64,000 bases of DNA from Ferrovibrio sp. (GTDB taxonomy: Bacteria > Pseudomonadota > Alphaproteobacteria > Ferrovibrionales > Ferrovibrionaceae), in the NCBI RefSeq assembly GCF_002796975.1, contig NZ_PEKV01000005.1:69501-133500 (forward strand), in the 5' to 3' direction. The position numbers and the translations under genes are program-made. The notes beneath the pieces are model-generated. The model worked only from the letters and a program-made list of their open reading frames with translations. It was not told the DNA's origin and searched no databases. Positions 1-8,397 of this stretch are shown here, in pieces (position 1 is the stretch's first letter; each line of letters starts with the position of its first letter).

Positions 1-820
1 CGGCTTGCTCCGCCGTGCGATCGGCAACTGGCGGCTGAAACTGGCCAAGCCGAGTTTCAAGAGATTTCATCGACAGAAGCCGGTCAATCGAGCTGGCCTT
101 TACACGATGCTTCCCATTCGCATCAGCAATCACCATGCCATTGCCGTAAGGCTGCAGCTGAAGGCTGAAACGCGCCATGCCGTCATGCAGATCCTGCCAG
201 GTCGACGACTGATCGAGCGCGGTCACCAGCTCGGCTTTATTCTCGCGCACATAGCCGTCGAAACTCTGCTCCCAGGTGTGCGCCTCTTTATCCAGGGCGC
301 GCTGCGGCCGCCGTTCAGATTGCAGCTTGTCAGAGCGGCCAAGATCGACCTTCAGGCCATGTTTCTTTTCCATCTCGCGGCTGACAGCTTCCAATGTCTG
401 GAAATCACGCAGCGGCGTATGAGCTTTCAAGGTGTCAGGATGGATCTTGTTGATCGCAATGTGCATGTGGAAGTTATAAGTATTCACATGCGTTCCGATA
501 ACGCGCTGGTGCTCGGCATAGCCGAGCGATTTGGCAAACTCGCTCTCAATATCCTTCAGGACATCGAGCGGCGGATGCTCGTCCCGGAACGAGATCATCA
601 GATGGTAGGTCTTGCCGATCTTTGTGCGCTGATTGAGTGCTTGCGTAGCCTTGACCTCAGCAATGGCCAGATCTAGGTCATCGAGGCCGTCGCCGGCATT
701 GCAGTTCTCAATCCAGAAGGATTCCAGCTTTTCGCCATCATCCTTGGCAGCTGCGATGTAATTCGCCAGGCCGGCGAAATCGTCGTTCTCAGGCTCGATA
801 TCGATACGCTTGGGAATCAC
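1..820 (-). CDS. traI: TraI relaxase, N-terminal part (runs off the left edge)
   Basis: Open reading frame from a GTG at 820 that continues without a stop to base 1; 273 codons are visible. A stop in the same frame lies 15 bases upstream, which fixes the start. The residues match the MobP relaxase of IncP plasmids: a candidate nicking tyrosine at residue 21 in the motif LANYIA (Tyr22 in RP4 TraI), the HLMISFR motif around residues 73-79 and the metal-binding motif HMHIAINKIHP from residue 118. The known role of the family is to nick oriT, stay covalently bound to the 5' end and pilot the strand to the coupling protein. It is the last gene of the long leftward tra cluster. The C-terminal part is outside the window, so fused domains cannot be judged. 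Confidence 0.93.
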   Translation of the reverse strand, partial: MIPKRIDIEPENDDFAGLANYIAAAKDDGEKLESFWIENCNAGDGLDDLDLAIAEVKATQALNQRTKIGKTYHLMISFRDEHPPLDVLKDIESEFAKSLGYAEHQRVIGTHVNTYNFHMHIAINKIHPDTLKAHTPLRDFQTLEAVSREMEKKHGLKVDLGRSDKLQSERRPQRALDKEAHTWEQSFDGYVRENKAELVTALDQSSTWQDLHDGMARFSLQLQPYGNGMVIADANGKHRVKASSIDRLLSMKSLETRLGQFQPPVADRTAEQA

Positions 821-835
821 GGCTGCGGCTGCAGA

Positions 836-1420
836 TCACATCGAAAGGACACGTTCGCGGACCTGGGCGACAAGGCCGACACCCAAGGCTTGCTCTTGTT
901 GGGCGGTGTAGGCGAGGGCGGCAACACGAATGTTGTGCCGCCGCGCATCGAGGATCTGCTTTTCTGTGTCCGTCAACCGTGACTTATCAGCGTTCAGTAG
1001 GCGCGCGTTGTGCGATTGGAAGAACTGCCGGGCTGCATCGCGCGGCACGCCGCCAATCCGGCTCTTGGCATTTCCGTGGCTGGCATCGATGGCCAGGTAC
1101 AATTCCGGGTCTTTCACTAAAGGCAGCATTTTCTGCGCCTGGCCCAGCTCGGTCAGAGCAGCAGCCAGGCTAGAACGCATCGAGGGGCTGTTGCTGTAAA
1201 AACGCGCATCGTTTTTAAGGAAGCCGGCCTCTGCAGAAAGGATCAGATCGACATCGCCCGACTTGCCGATAGCCTTTGTGGCCTGCAGAAGCATGTCCTG
1301 GCTTAGACGGTACTGCTTTGCTTCCTTGCTGCGCTCGCGGCCGATATAGGCGGCGCGTTCATTCACCATGCTCTTAGCCAGGCGGACCAGAAGCCCCTGG
1401 TTGGTATCAGGCGTCGACAT
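836..1420 (-). CDS. Unknown protein in relaxase operon (194 aa)
   Basis: I do not recognise this protein. It is read with the tra genes and ends 15 bases before the relaxase start. I chose the ATG giving MSTPDTNQG, which overlaps the preceding gene by 14 bases; an upstream in-frame start would add 14 residues but lengthen the overlap. The protein is charged and mostly helical in appearance, with no signal peptide or membrane segment and no recognisable enzyme motif. Because it lies between traJ and traI it may be a relaxosome or plasmid-specific accessory protein. That is inference from position only. Confidence 0.7.
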   Translation of the reverse strand: MSTPDTNQGLLVRLAKSMVNERAAYIGRERSKEAKQYRLSQDMLLQATKAIGKSGDVDLILSAEAGFLKNDARFYSNSPSMRSSLAAALTELGQAQKMLPLVKDPELYLAIDASHGNAKSRIGGVPRDAARQFFQSHNARLLNADKSRLTDTEKQILDARRHNIRVAALAYTAQQEQALGVGLVAQVRERVLSM

Positions 1421-1664
1421 GGCGATCCAGCCAGCCCTTGCCGAACTGGCGGTCGGCTTCATCGGTACGGAGGCCCATGGCTCGCACCTGGTCGGCTCCC
1501 AGAAAGTCCTTCAGCCAGAGCAGCGACTCTGCGGGGTAGATCATCTGGCGCATCAGTCGATCTTCCTCAGCTTCATCGCCACGACGCGCAGCGTCGAGCA
1601 CCAGCGGTAGAAGCTCATCATTCTGAGCAAAACGATTCAGATCAGTTTCGGAATACTCAGCCAT
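1407..1664 (-). CDS. Small unknown acidic protein in relaxase operon (85 aa)
   Basis: Short gene starting MAEYSETDLNRF whose ATG overlaps the traJ stop codon by one base, which indicates translational coupling. Its 3' end overlaps the next gene by 14 bases. The protein is soluble and rich in Asp, Glu and Arg, with no cysteine pairs or membrane segment. I recognise no family. Overlap with both neighbours in the same direction supports a real gene. Confidence 0.65.
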   Translation of the reverse strand: MAEYSETDLNRFAQNDELLPLVLDAARRGDEAEEDRLMRQMIYPAESLLWLKDFLGADQVRAMGLRTDEADRQFGKGWLDRHVDA

Positions 1665-1999
1665 TAGTTCAGCTCCCTGACTTTCGATTTAAGCAAAATC
1701 TGTGTTTCGCGGATGCTATCAAAGAGGCCGCGAAAATCCATACCGTCGGGTAGGACTAGGCTCTCATCATCGAGAATTAGCTTCATAAGATTCCCAAGAC
1801 GGGCCAAATCGGCATTGATCCTCAACAGATCGCGGACGATCAGATGCTTGTCGTTCGCTGCCATGGGCTGCCGGCCTGACGTAAGCCTACAGACCAACTC
1901 AGAGAATGACTGCCCTGTGCGCTTGGCCAGGGCTTCCAGATCGGCCTTGTCATGCGGAGTGGGGTAGAATTTCGCCAGCACGCGATTTTTGAGCGGCAT
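1664..1999 (-). CDS. traJ: TraJ/MobC-like relaxosome accessory protein
   Basis: A 111-residue protein resembling IncP TraJ and the MobC family. It has a basic N-terminal region with a ribbon-helix-helix-like segment (residues about 8-40, with TPHDKADLEALAKRTGQSF). A C-terminal helix follows, with the family pattern RINADLARLGNLMKLIL, seen in TraJ proteins as ARINGDLGRLGGLLK. In the family this protein binds an inverted repeat in oriT and recruits the relaxase. It lies upstream of traI, as in RP4, although two extra small genes separate them here. The gap to the upstream DUF1173 gene is only 23 bases, leaving no room for an oriT between them. Confidence 0.8.
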   Translation of the reverse strand: MPLKNRVLAKFYPTPHDKADLEALAKRTGQSFSELVCRLTSGRQPMAANDKHLIVRDLLRINADLARLGNLMKLILDDESLVLPDGMDFRGLFDSIRETQILLKSKVRELN

Positions 2000-2022
2000 T
2001 CTCTGACCCTGCTGCCGCCGCT

Positions 2023-3228
2023 TTAAGCGCTGACCTGGTTGGACGGCAACGCCGGCATTTCGCCGGAGCTGGCTGACCAGATCCAGGACGCCAGCTTGCT
2101 ATCCTGGGCGAGGGTGGACACCTCGGCCGAATACTCGTCGCTGGAGCCTGGCGGCACGACGTACAGCGCAGTTGGTGCCGGTTGCGTGTCTATCGCCACC
2201 GCGCAAGCCAGAGGCTTGGAAGAAGGCAGATTGTACCGCAGGCCCTTCATAAAGCGCCTACCGCTGGCAGCCAGGCCGTCCAGCACCATTTTCTCATAAA
2301 CGCTGTCAAACGGGAGCCAGCTATCCGTAACGGTCATCAGGGCAGCTTCCTCGACAGAAGCAATGCCGGTTTGCCCAACGCTGAAAGTGGCGATTACCAG
2401 CAGCTTCGTGCCCTCGATGCCATCCCAGAGTCCCAGTTCGACCGCGAACCGCTTCACCAGCCGCTTGTGTATGTCGTCGTTGAGCATGAAATGGCAGTCA
2501 GGAAGGTGTTTGAGGACGATCTTGTGGCCGTATCGGCTGGGGGACAGCTCCTTGACCTCCCCGATCACCATCATCAGCCGCCTGGTTCCCTTTGTCGGGC
2601 TGGCCACCTTGCCAAAATGGGCAACACGGCGTGCGGTAGCTTCGGCGTGACGTTCAGCGTTGAAGGCTTCCGGCATATACAAGATGTCGACCAGGTTGAC
2701 GCCCTTCGCCGATTTCTCAGCGGCAGCCTGCATGAGATATTTGCGGATCACGAACCAGCTCCGCTTGCCCGCCATCGAGGGCGACCAACGATTGAAGCCG
2801 GCTTGCTCCCACAAATAGTGAAGTACACCGCGCAGCGTGAGTTTGCTGCCGTCGGTCTTGACACTGTCGGCCTCGCCGTCGCCGGGAACCGGCGCGGCAC
2901 GGCCGCCAGTCTTGGAAAGTGAAAAATCGAATTTTAGTGCTGTTATCCCCGTATCCGGGCTTTCCTGGATGGCCGTGCCCATCACCTGGCCCAGTCCGGA
3001 CAGCTCTGCAGGCGGATCGTAGGAATCACATGAAGGGTGGTGAGACCCGCCAGAGTCCGGCATCCGCTTGATGATGTGCTTTCCCTGGATCCTGGCAACG
3101 TACATTTCGACGCCGGCAGCGATGCATAAGCAACGGGGCCGAGTCTTAGAACCACGAACTGCAGCCAAGGCCTGATCGAAGCCAGAGTCATCCGAACGGA
3201 TCTTCGAAGTTCCGACAAGGTACATCAT
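2023..3228 (-). CDS. DUF1173 family protein
   Basis: A 401-residue protein with the features of DUF1173 (PF06666). These include an N-terminal CLC...GVEMYVA segment, then the motif KRMPDSGGSHHPSC with a Cys-His arrangement that may bind metal, and long conserved middle blocks. The family occurs mainly on plasmids and integrative elements of Proteobacteria and has no established function. The start codon is in an ATGATG sequence overlapping the stop of the upstream gene by four bases. It sits between the primase/DnaA-like genes and traJ, consistent with a role in plasmid DNA transfer or maintenance, which is inference. Confidence 0.8.
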   Translation of the reverse strand: MMYLVGTSKIRSDDSGFDQALAAVRGSKTRPRCLCIAAGVEMYVARIQGKHIIKRMPDSGGSHHPSCDSYDPPAELSGLGQVMGTAIQESPDTGITALKFDFSLSKTGGRAAPVPGDGEADSVKTDGSKLTLRGVLHYLWEQAGFNRWSPSMAGKRSWFVIRKYLMQAAAEKSAKGVNLVDILYMPEAFNAERHAEATARRVAHFGKVASPTKGTRRLMMVIGEVKELSPSRYGHKIVLKHLPDCHFMLNDDIHKRLVKRFAVELGLWDGIEGTKLLVIATFSVGQTGIASVEEAALMTVTDSWLPFDSVYEKMVLDGLAASGRRFMKGLRYNLPSSKPLACAVAIDTQPAPTALYVVPPGSSDEYSAEVSTLAQDSKLASWIWSASSGEMPALPSNQVSA

Positions 3229-3671
3229 TTTGAGGCTTCCTCTGGAGCGGTGTGGGCGAACGCGGCCGTTCCGGATAGCCGCGATTCAATCGCGCGCGCC
3301 AGATCGCTCTCATAGTGGGAGAGTTCGAACCGCCGCTCCTGATCGCTTAGCCAGTACAATCGGCGCGCTTCAGATTCGCAGAATTCTGACAGGTTTTGCT
3401 GCTGCTCTTTTAGACGGCTAGGTAGCGCCATACCAAGGGCGCGATATATCTCGTTGGTCTCAAACGAGTGAAAGATAATCTTGCCGGCATCGATCCGAAA
3501 ATTATACGCAAGCAGTTCTTTGATGCGGCGGAGGCGAAAACATGCTTCAGAAAGGCTGATGCCGACGGGGCGGACTGTCACCTCCCATGGCGTATCCTGA
3601 CCACCGACATCGCTGGTGTCTGTATCTTCCAGACTGACCAGCTCGAAGGCATAGGGCGCAATATTAGTCAT
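3225..3671 (-). CDS. Unknown protein (148 aa) in transfer operon
   Basis: Soluble protein beginning MTNIAPYAFELV. I chose this ATG because it leaves a 16-base gap to the upstream gene; an alternative start 19 codons upstream would overlap that gene by 41 bases. The C-terminal half is rich in Glu, Arg and aromatic residues and looks helical. No family is recognised. The stop overlaps the ATG of the DUF1173 gene, which suggests the two are translated together. Confidence 0.65.
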   Translation of the reverse strand: MTNIAPYAFELVSLEDTDTSDVGGQDTPWEVTVRPVGISLSEACFRLRRIKELLAYNFRIDAGKIIFHSFETNEIYRALGMALPSRLKEQQQNLSEFCESEARRLYWLSDQERRFELSHYESDLARAIESRLSGTAAFAHTAPEEASK

Positions 3672-3687
3672 GGCTGCCAACCTCCGG

Positions 3688-4191
3688 TCAAACGTCTTTG
3701 CTCGGAATGGCAACCACGAGGGCAGCAATCAGATCGGCCGCTCGATTTGAATCCATCCGTCTTGCTTTGGCAAAAGCTACAGCTAGGTCGGAGAAAACCT
3801 GCTCTGTGGTGTCGTCAGCCAAACTGAGAATACCGGCGTTGCCGGCAACGGCCTCTGAAATGTCGAGAAGGCGGCCGAGCCGACGCTGAAATCGTGGTGA
3901 CCGCAGTTTGAGAACCTCGATCTGGCTTTCGGCATACATGATGGTCGTATGGTCGCGGTCACCGAACAGCTCGCCAAGAGCAGGAAAGCTCAGGCCAGTA
4001 ACCTTTCGGGCAACATGAATCGCTGCGGCCCGAGCGTGGAAAGCCGGTGTGCTCCTGTCGCGGCCGACGAGCTGGGAGTGCGACACCTCGAATATGCGCG
4101 AGGCATAGGCGATGATCTGCAGCACGCAGGTTTGCTTTTCCGTAAGGGAAGGGGCGGCCGATACATTCGGCCGCCCGATCAGCGCATTCAC
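3688..4191 (-). CDS. Stand-alone DnaA domain IV-like DNA-binding protein
   Basis: A 167-residue protein whose residues about 50-95 match the C-terminal DNA-binding domain of DnaA (PF08299). The pattern is AAIHVARKVTGLSFPALGEL followed by GDRDHTTIMYA, where GRDHTT is the signature that reads the DnaA box. The AAA+ ATPase domain of DnaA is absent. Such domain-IV-only proteins could bind DnaA boxes as replication modulators or regulators. The ATG overlaps the stop of the upstream ArdC-primase gene by four bases, so it belongs to the same transcript. The function is unknown; the domain call is strong. Confidence 0.82.
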   Translation of the reverse strand: MNALIGRPNVSAAPSLTEKQTCVLQIIAYASRIFEVSHSQLVGRDRSTPAFHARAAAIHVARKVTGLSFPALGELFGDRDHTTIMYAESQIEVLKLRSPRFQRRLGRLLDISEAVAGNAGILSLADDTTEQVFSDLAVAFAKARRMDSNRAADLIAALVVAIPSKDV

Positions 4192-6377
4192 AGCCCCATT
4201 CCCCGAACGAGCTGCGCGGCCTTATGGAACAGGCCTGGCTGCCTTTGCTTCTCCACTGCCGCTTCAAGCTGCTTTTTCAGTTCTGCGCCGACAGCCTTCT
4301 CACCCCTGACATCATGCAGATCGTTCCAATCTGTGAGTCCCATTTGCTTCTCCTCAGCTGTAAGAGGCGGGAGGAGAACTTGCGAACCGATGGCCTGTGC
4401 TGCTTCCTGTGCCTTGAGCCACCCGACATTGCCCATGGGCCGACCTTCGAGTTTGTGGTCATTGTCGGCCGCGATGGCAAACTTTCCATCAGGGTATCGA
4501 TCACGAAGCGCCTGACTGACAGGCAGCAGATTGCCGGCGTTGAAAGCCACGACAACGGGTTTGCCGGTTAATTGATGTAGAGTCGCGCCTGTCGCAAAGC
4601 CTTCACAGACGATAGCGGTATCTCGACCGAGCTTGTTGCCCGGGTCGATAACGTACATCAGGCCCTTTTGTCGGCCGCCGGCAAGAAACAGCTTCGACCC
4701 ATCGCGGTCGATAGACTGCAGGGAATGAATTTTGCCATCGATATCACGGCAGGGAACAAGCAGCTTCCCATCGGCATCGATCCGGAGTCCATGAGGAAAG
4801 ACCCCCTTGTCAGTGAGATAGGGATGATCCTTTCCGACCATGTCAGGTCTATCACGGGCTAGCTCTGCGGCCCTCGCACGGAACCAAATATCCGAGGCGA
4901 GGATTGCTGCGGCCTCTTGTCTGGTCAGCAGCTCTTGCTTCCGCTGTTCGCCGCGTGACCTGGCTTCAACCTGCAGCGCCTGGCGTTCAGCTGGACCAGG
5001 TATGTCGATATCCGACACCCACTTGTGAAGTTCATTGGTCTTGAAGTTCTTGAGCTGGCCATTGGCACGACCATCGGGGAAGCCACGATAGGAAGCCGTA
5101 AGGACTCCCGGCTTATCGTCATCAAGCGGCGCTCGATGCCAGGAGCCATCCATGACGGGAACACTTTTGAGCACAACCCCATGCTCGCGCAGGAATGCTC
5201 CAAATTCCTCTGCAGGGGAAGCAGCTGTGACGCGGGCAGGAACATTGCCAGTGCGCCATTGTCTAACGGCTTCTATGTCCGGGCCCTCATGGACATACCA
5301 GCTCTTATGCGTACCATCCCACCTAGCACCTGCAGCTTTCGCTGCTTCCTTTTCCTTGAAAGGCACCTGCAGCCAGATCTTCGGCAGTCGCTGCAGGTTT
5401 TGCGCCTGCTCTGGCGCTTCGAGCTGCTGTTCTTCCATCTTCGTCGCCTTTCTCTGAGCCTGCATCTCTTGTTCGATTTCCTGGCGCTTGCTGGGATCGA
5501 GGATCCATGTCGCAATACGATCCGCGTCACGGGCCGCCTGAAACAGAGCATTCCGGTCGTCTTTGAGCACTTTTAGCCAGGAGGCGGCATAGGAGGCATG
5601 CCGCTCGGGGAAATGGCCGATTGCGAGCTGACGAGCCACCATGTGGCTGGAGATTTCCGCCCTTAATTCCTCGCGCGCATAGACTTCCGATCCGAACGGT
5701 CCAAATTCGCGATCCATCCGGGAGCGGTGACCAGTAGCGTGGCCCAGCTCGTGGAGGGCCGTGGCGTAGTAGTCATAGGCAGTATCGAAAGCCGACATGG
5801 GCGGCAAATGCATCTGATCTGACATGGGGCTGTAGAACGCCCTATCGCTTTGATCATTGAGAAGCTTGACGCCAGATTCCTGCAGGATGCCGTCAGCTGA
5901 AACAATCGGGTCGAAGAATAGCTGGTTTGCCACGTAAGGCGGCATTTCCTCGACCTGTTCGGCGTTGAACACCTTGGCGTAAAATACCGATGGCCTGGTG
6001 AGCTGTACGTCGCGGTAGAACTGTTCGCCTCGGGCATCCAGAACCGGATTGCCGGCGTCGTCACGAACGGCCTCACGCTCCGACCATTTCCAGTATTCGA
6101 TGGTGGTGGCGCGCTCGCCTTTGCGAACCTGGGCACCAAGAGCCTCGGCTTGATTGTAGGTCAACCAGCGAGGATCTGAATAACCCTTCATTTCCAGCCA
6201 GAGTCGGTTGATGCCCTGGTATGGCTTATTGGTCGCCGGATTGAATGCTCGGTCCGCGACGATCCCCGGTTTCCAGGGCTTCTGCCAGGGTGCGGTGCCT
6301 GCCTCAATCTGCTTGTAGATTTCGTCTGCGACTTCGTCGCGCCAGGACGGCCGCTGAGTGGATTTATCCTTGCTCAT
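4188..6377 (-). CDS. ArdC antirestriction - DUF5710 - Toprim primase fusion
   Basis: A 729-residue multidomain protein. Residues about 1-140 match the ArdC N-terminal ssDNA-binding domain. A zincin-type metallopeptidase domain follows, with HELGH at residues 209-213. Next is a DUF5710 module (about 335-370, with AAGARWDGTHKSWYV). The C-terminal third is a TraC-like Toprim primase region (KLLVPCRDIDGK, IVCEGFATGATL, FAIAADNDHK). Known relatives protect incoming DNA from host restriction and prime complementary-strand synthesis in the recipient. The fusion suggests a protein carried into the recipient with the DNA, which is inference. It overlaps both neighbours by four bases. Confidence 0.88.
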   Translation of the reverse strand: MSKDKSTQRPSWRDEVADEIYKQIEAGTAPWQKPWKPGIVADRAFNPATNKPYQGINRLWLEMKGYSDPRWLTYNQAEALGAQVRKGERATTIEYWKWSEREAVRDDAGNPVLDARGEQFYRDVQLTRPSVFYAKVFNAEQVEEMPPYVANQLFFDPIVSADGILQESGVKLLNDQSDRAFYSPMSDQMHLPPMSAFDTAYDYYATALHELGHATGHRSRMDREFGPFGSEVYAREELRAEISSHMVARQLAIGHFPERHASYAASWLKVLKDDRNALFQAARDADRIATWILDPSKRQEIEQEMQAQRKATKMEEQQLEAPEQAQNLQRLPKIWLQVPFKEKEAAKAAGARWDGTHKSWYVHEGPDIEAVRQWRTGNVPARVTAASPAEEFGAFLREHGVVLKSVPVMDGSWHRAPLDDDKPGVLTASYRGFPDGRANGQLKNFKTNELHKWVSDIDIPGPAERQALQVEARSRGEQRKQELLTRQEAAAILASDIWFRARAAELARDRPDMVGKDHPYLTDKGVFPHGLRIDADGKLLVPCRDIDGKIHSLQSIDRDGSKLFLAGGRQKGLMYVIDPGNKLGRDTAIVCEGFATGATLHQLTGKPVVVAFNAGNLLPVSQALRDRYPDGKFAIAADNDHKLEGRPMGNVGWLKAQEAAQAIGSQVLLPPLTAEEKQMGLTDWNDLHDVRGEKAVGAELKKQLEAAVEKQRQPGLFHKAAQLVRGMGL

Positions 6378-6595
6378 TCGCCGCCTCCCTGGTCGTCGCC
6401 GGCGACGGCTGCCAGGCGGCTGTCATCCGCCGCTTGGTCATCGAGCGCTTCATCACGGAAAGCGCCCATGACCATGGCCAGTTCGGGATCGACGGCCACG
6501 ACGAAGCCCTGGGAAGCTGCCTGGGCGACCATAGCTGCCTCTACATTCCGTAGCTCTTTGGGAGGTAGAGGGTTGCTCACGCTGCCACCTGACAT
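6374..6595 (-). CDS. Small unknown protein between virD4 and primase (73 aa)
   Basis: Short acidic protein beginning MSGGSVSNPLPP. Its ATG overlaps the end of virD4 by 19 bases and its stop overlaps the primase ATG by four bases. Longer in-frame starts would lie deep inside virD4, so this short form is preferred. The C-terminal tail is rich in Asp and Gly and has no membrane segment. No family is recognised. Position between the coupling protein and the primase suggests an accessory transfer factor. Confidence 0.6.
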   Translation of the reverse strand: MSGGSVSNPLPPKELRNVEAAMVAQAASQGFVVAVDPELAMVMGAFRDEALDDQAADDSRLAAVAGDDQGGGE

Positions 6596-8382
6596 GCATT
6601 TTCTCCTTCGTTGGTTGCATTGGACGGTGCGGGAATCGATGACCGCTGCCTTAGCGTGCGGTTCTTGAAAAATAGAAACTGCCGGCCGTAGATGGCTGGT
6701 TGGCCAGCTACGAAAATCAGCATGTCGCCGGGCACAACACGGCCAAACCGGCCTTTGCGAAGGCCGGGCAGACTCATGCACTCATCGGGCGTCATCAGAT
6801 TGCGTCCGACCTCAGAGATACTTTCCGAGATATTGCCGGTCAGCTCGCCAGCCTTTGAGGATCTGGACCGCTTTCGCTGTACCAGCGTGGTTTTACCCGT
6901 CAATTCCGACAGGGCCTTGGCTGTGTCGTACTTGTTGGGCGCATAGGCCACACGGATATGGCAGTTGCTGGTGATCGCTTCATCTTTTCCGTATGCGTCC
7001 TGGCTCTGCAGCTGGGCAATATCCTGGACGATGATGAATGCCTTGAGGCCATAGCCGGCCATGTACGCCAGCGCTTCCTGGAAAATGTCTAGTTTCCCAA
7101 GCGACGTGAACTCATCGAGCATGAGGAGCAGGCGGTACCGATAATGTTTAGTTGGCTGGCCAGCACTAAACGTCAATTCCGGCATGAGCCGGTTGAGGAT
7201 CTGGTTCAGCATAAGCCGGTAAAGCGGCCGCAGGCGCTTAATGTCTTTCGGCGGGATCACGAGGTAGAGCGAAACAGGCTTGTCGCTGTTCATCAGATCC
7301 GCGATGCGGAAGTCACAGATCGAGGTATTCCGGGCAACAATCGGATCGGCGTATAGCGACAGGTCTACCTTTGCTGACGAATGCACGCCGCTGCGTTCAT
7401 TCGGTGCGCGCTTTTTCATGCCGCTTGCCGCAGCTCTCACGACCCTGTTTGCGACGGCGTCGCCGTGCTCATACTGCGTCATGTCGTCAAGCAGCGCTTT
7501 AAAGCTGGCATCGCCATCGCTGCCGGCGACTTCAATTTCGTCACCGCCAACCGACATAAATTCATGAACATCTGCGAGCGTGGCGATTTTCTCACCGCCG
7601 CTATCGCGATAAACGACATACAGCACATGGAGGATGGCGGCCGTGAGCCAGCCCCAACCCTCCTTCATCCAGAAGTCTTTTAGGCCTTTGCCCTCGGGAT
7701 CCACGATCATGCTGGCGATGTTCTGGGCGTCAGCCACCTGGTACGGCGATCCGATGCGGACCTCTGCAAGCGGGTTGTACCTGGCTGAGCCGCACAGGGC
7801 GGCGGGGTCAAAGCGCAGGACGCGGTGGCCGATAGCGTTTCGCCAACCGGCCGTCAGGGCGTAGTTCTCGCCCTTGATATCCAGCACCAGGGCGCTTTCG
7901 AGCCATGAGAGCAGGGTGGGCACGACCAGGCCGACGCCTTTGCCCGACCTGGTCGGCGCATAAGCCAGAATATGCTCAGGACCGTTATGATGCAGGGGGC
8001 GGACCCGCAGATTGCCCTTCCAGCCACCTACCACGGCTCCAACTGAGCCAAGCAGGGCGGCTCGCCTGGCATCGCCCATGTTCGCCCACCTTGCGGAGCC
8101 ATGGGTATTCCGGGCATCACGGCCGCCATGGAGGGTGGTCGTGTCGGCTCGTGCGATCAGCATCGCCGCCGCGCCCATGACGACGACGCCGGCAGCGCCT
8201 GTCCACCACACGGGGTATAGGAGATTCGACGGCAGGCCGCCGGTCACCATGATGGTCTTGAGAAGCCAGACCCACCACCTCGGATCCAGCGAATTAAAGC
8301 CTACCGCCCAATGCCACTGAATCCCGATGGCGACCAGAGTCAGGAGGAACACGACGACGAATGAAATTCGAACCGCAATCAT
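6577..8382 (-). CDS. virD4: VirD4/TraG type IV coupling protein
   Basis: A 601-residue membrane ATPase that links the relaxosome to the mating channel. Two N-terminal membrane helices are visible (about residues 5-25 and 60-78). They are followed by a Walker A motif PTRSGKGV at 143-150 and a Walker B with the family signature LLMLDEFTSLGKL. Downstream is the motif AFIIVQDIAQLQ. The length and order match VirD4 proteins of VirB-type systems. It lies directly after virB11, with a 15-base gap, and before the primase gene, as part of the same leftward transcript. Confidence 0.95.
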   Translation of the reverse strand: MIAVRISFVVVFLLTLVAIGIQWHWAVGFNSLDPRWWVWLLKTIMVTGGLPSNLLYPVWWTGAAGVVVMGAAAMLIARADTTTLHGGRDARNTHGSARWANMGDARRAALLGSVGAVVGGWKGNLRVRPLHHNGPEHILAYAPTRSGKGVGLVVPTLLSWLESALVLDIKGENYALTAGWRNAIGHRVLRFDPAALCGSARYNPLAEVRIGSPYQVADAQNIASMIVDPEGKGLKDFWMKEGWGWLTAAILHVLYVVYRDSGGEKIATLADVHEFMSVGGDEIEVAGSDGDASFKALLDDMTQYEHGDAVANRVVRAAASGMKKRAPNERSGVHSSAKVDLSLYADPIVARNTSICDFRIADLMNSDKPVSLYLVIPPKDIKRLRPLYRLMLNQILNRLMPELTFSAGQPTKHYRYRLLLMLDEFTSLGKLDIFQEALAYMAGYGLKAFIIVQDIAQLQSQDAYGKDEAITSNCHIRVAYAPNKYDTAKALSELTGKTTLVQRKRSRSSKAGELTGNISESISEVGRNLMTPDECMSLPGLRKGRFGRVVPGDMLIFVAGQPAIYGRQFLFFKNRTLRQRSSIPAPSNATNEGENACQVAA

Positions 8383-8397
8383 TGTTTTTCTCGAAAG

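Noticed and set aside
5-676. A 223-codon plus-strand frame at the left edge
   Set aside because: Antisense to the relaxase, whose motifs are clear.
2100-2106. TATCCTG, the core of RP4/Ti-type nick sites, close to traJ
   Set aside because: It lies inside the DUF1173 coding sequence with no adjacent inverted repeat, and a 7-base match is expected several times by chance in 64 kb.
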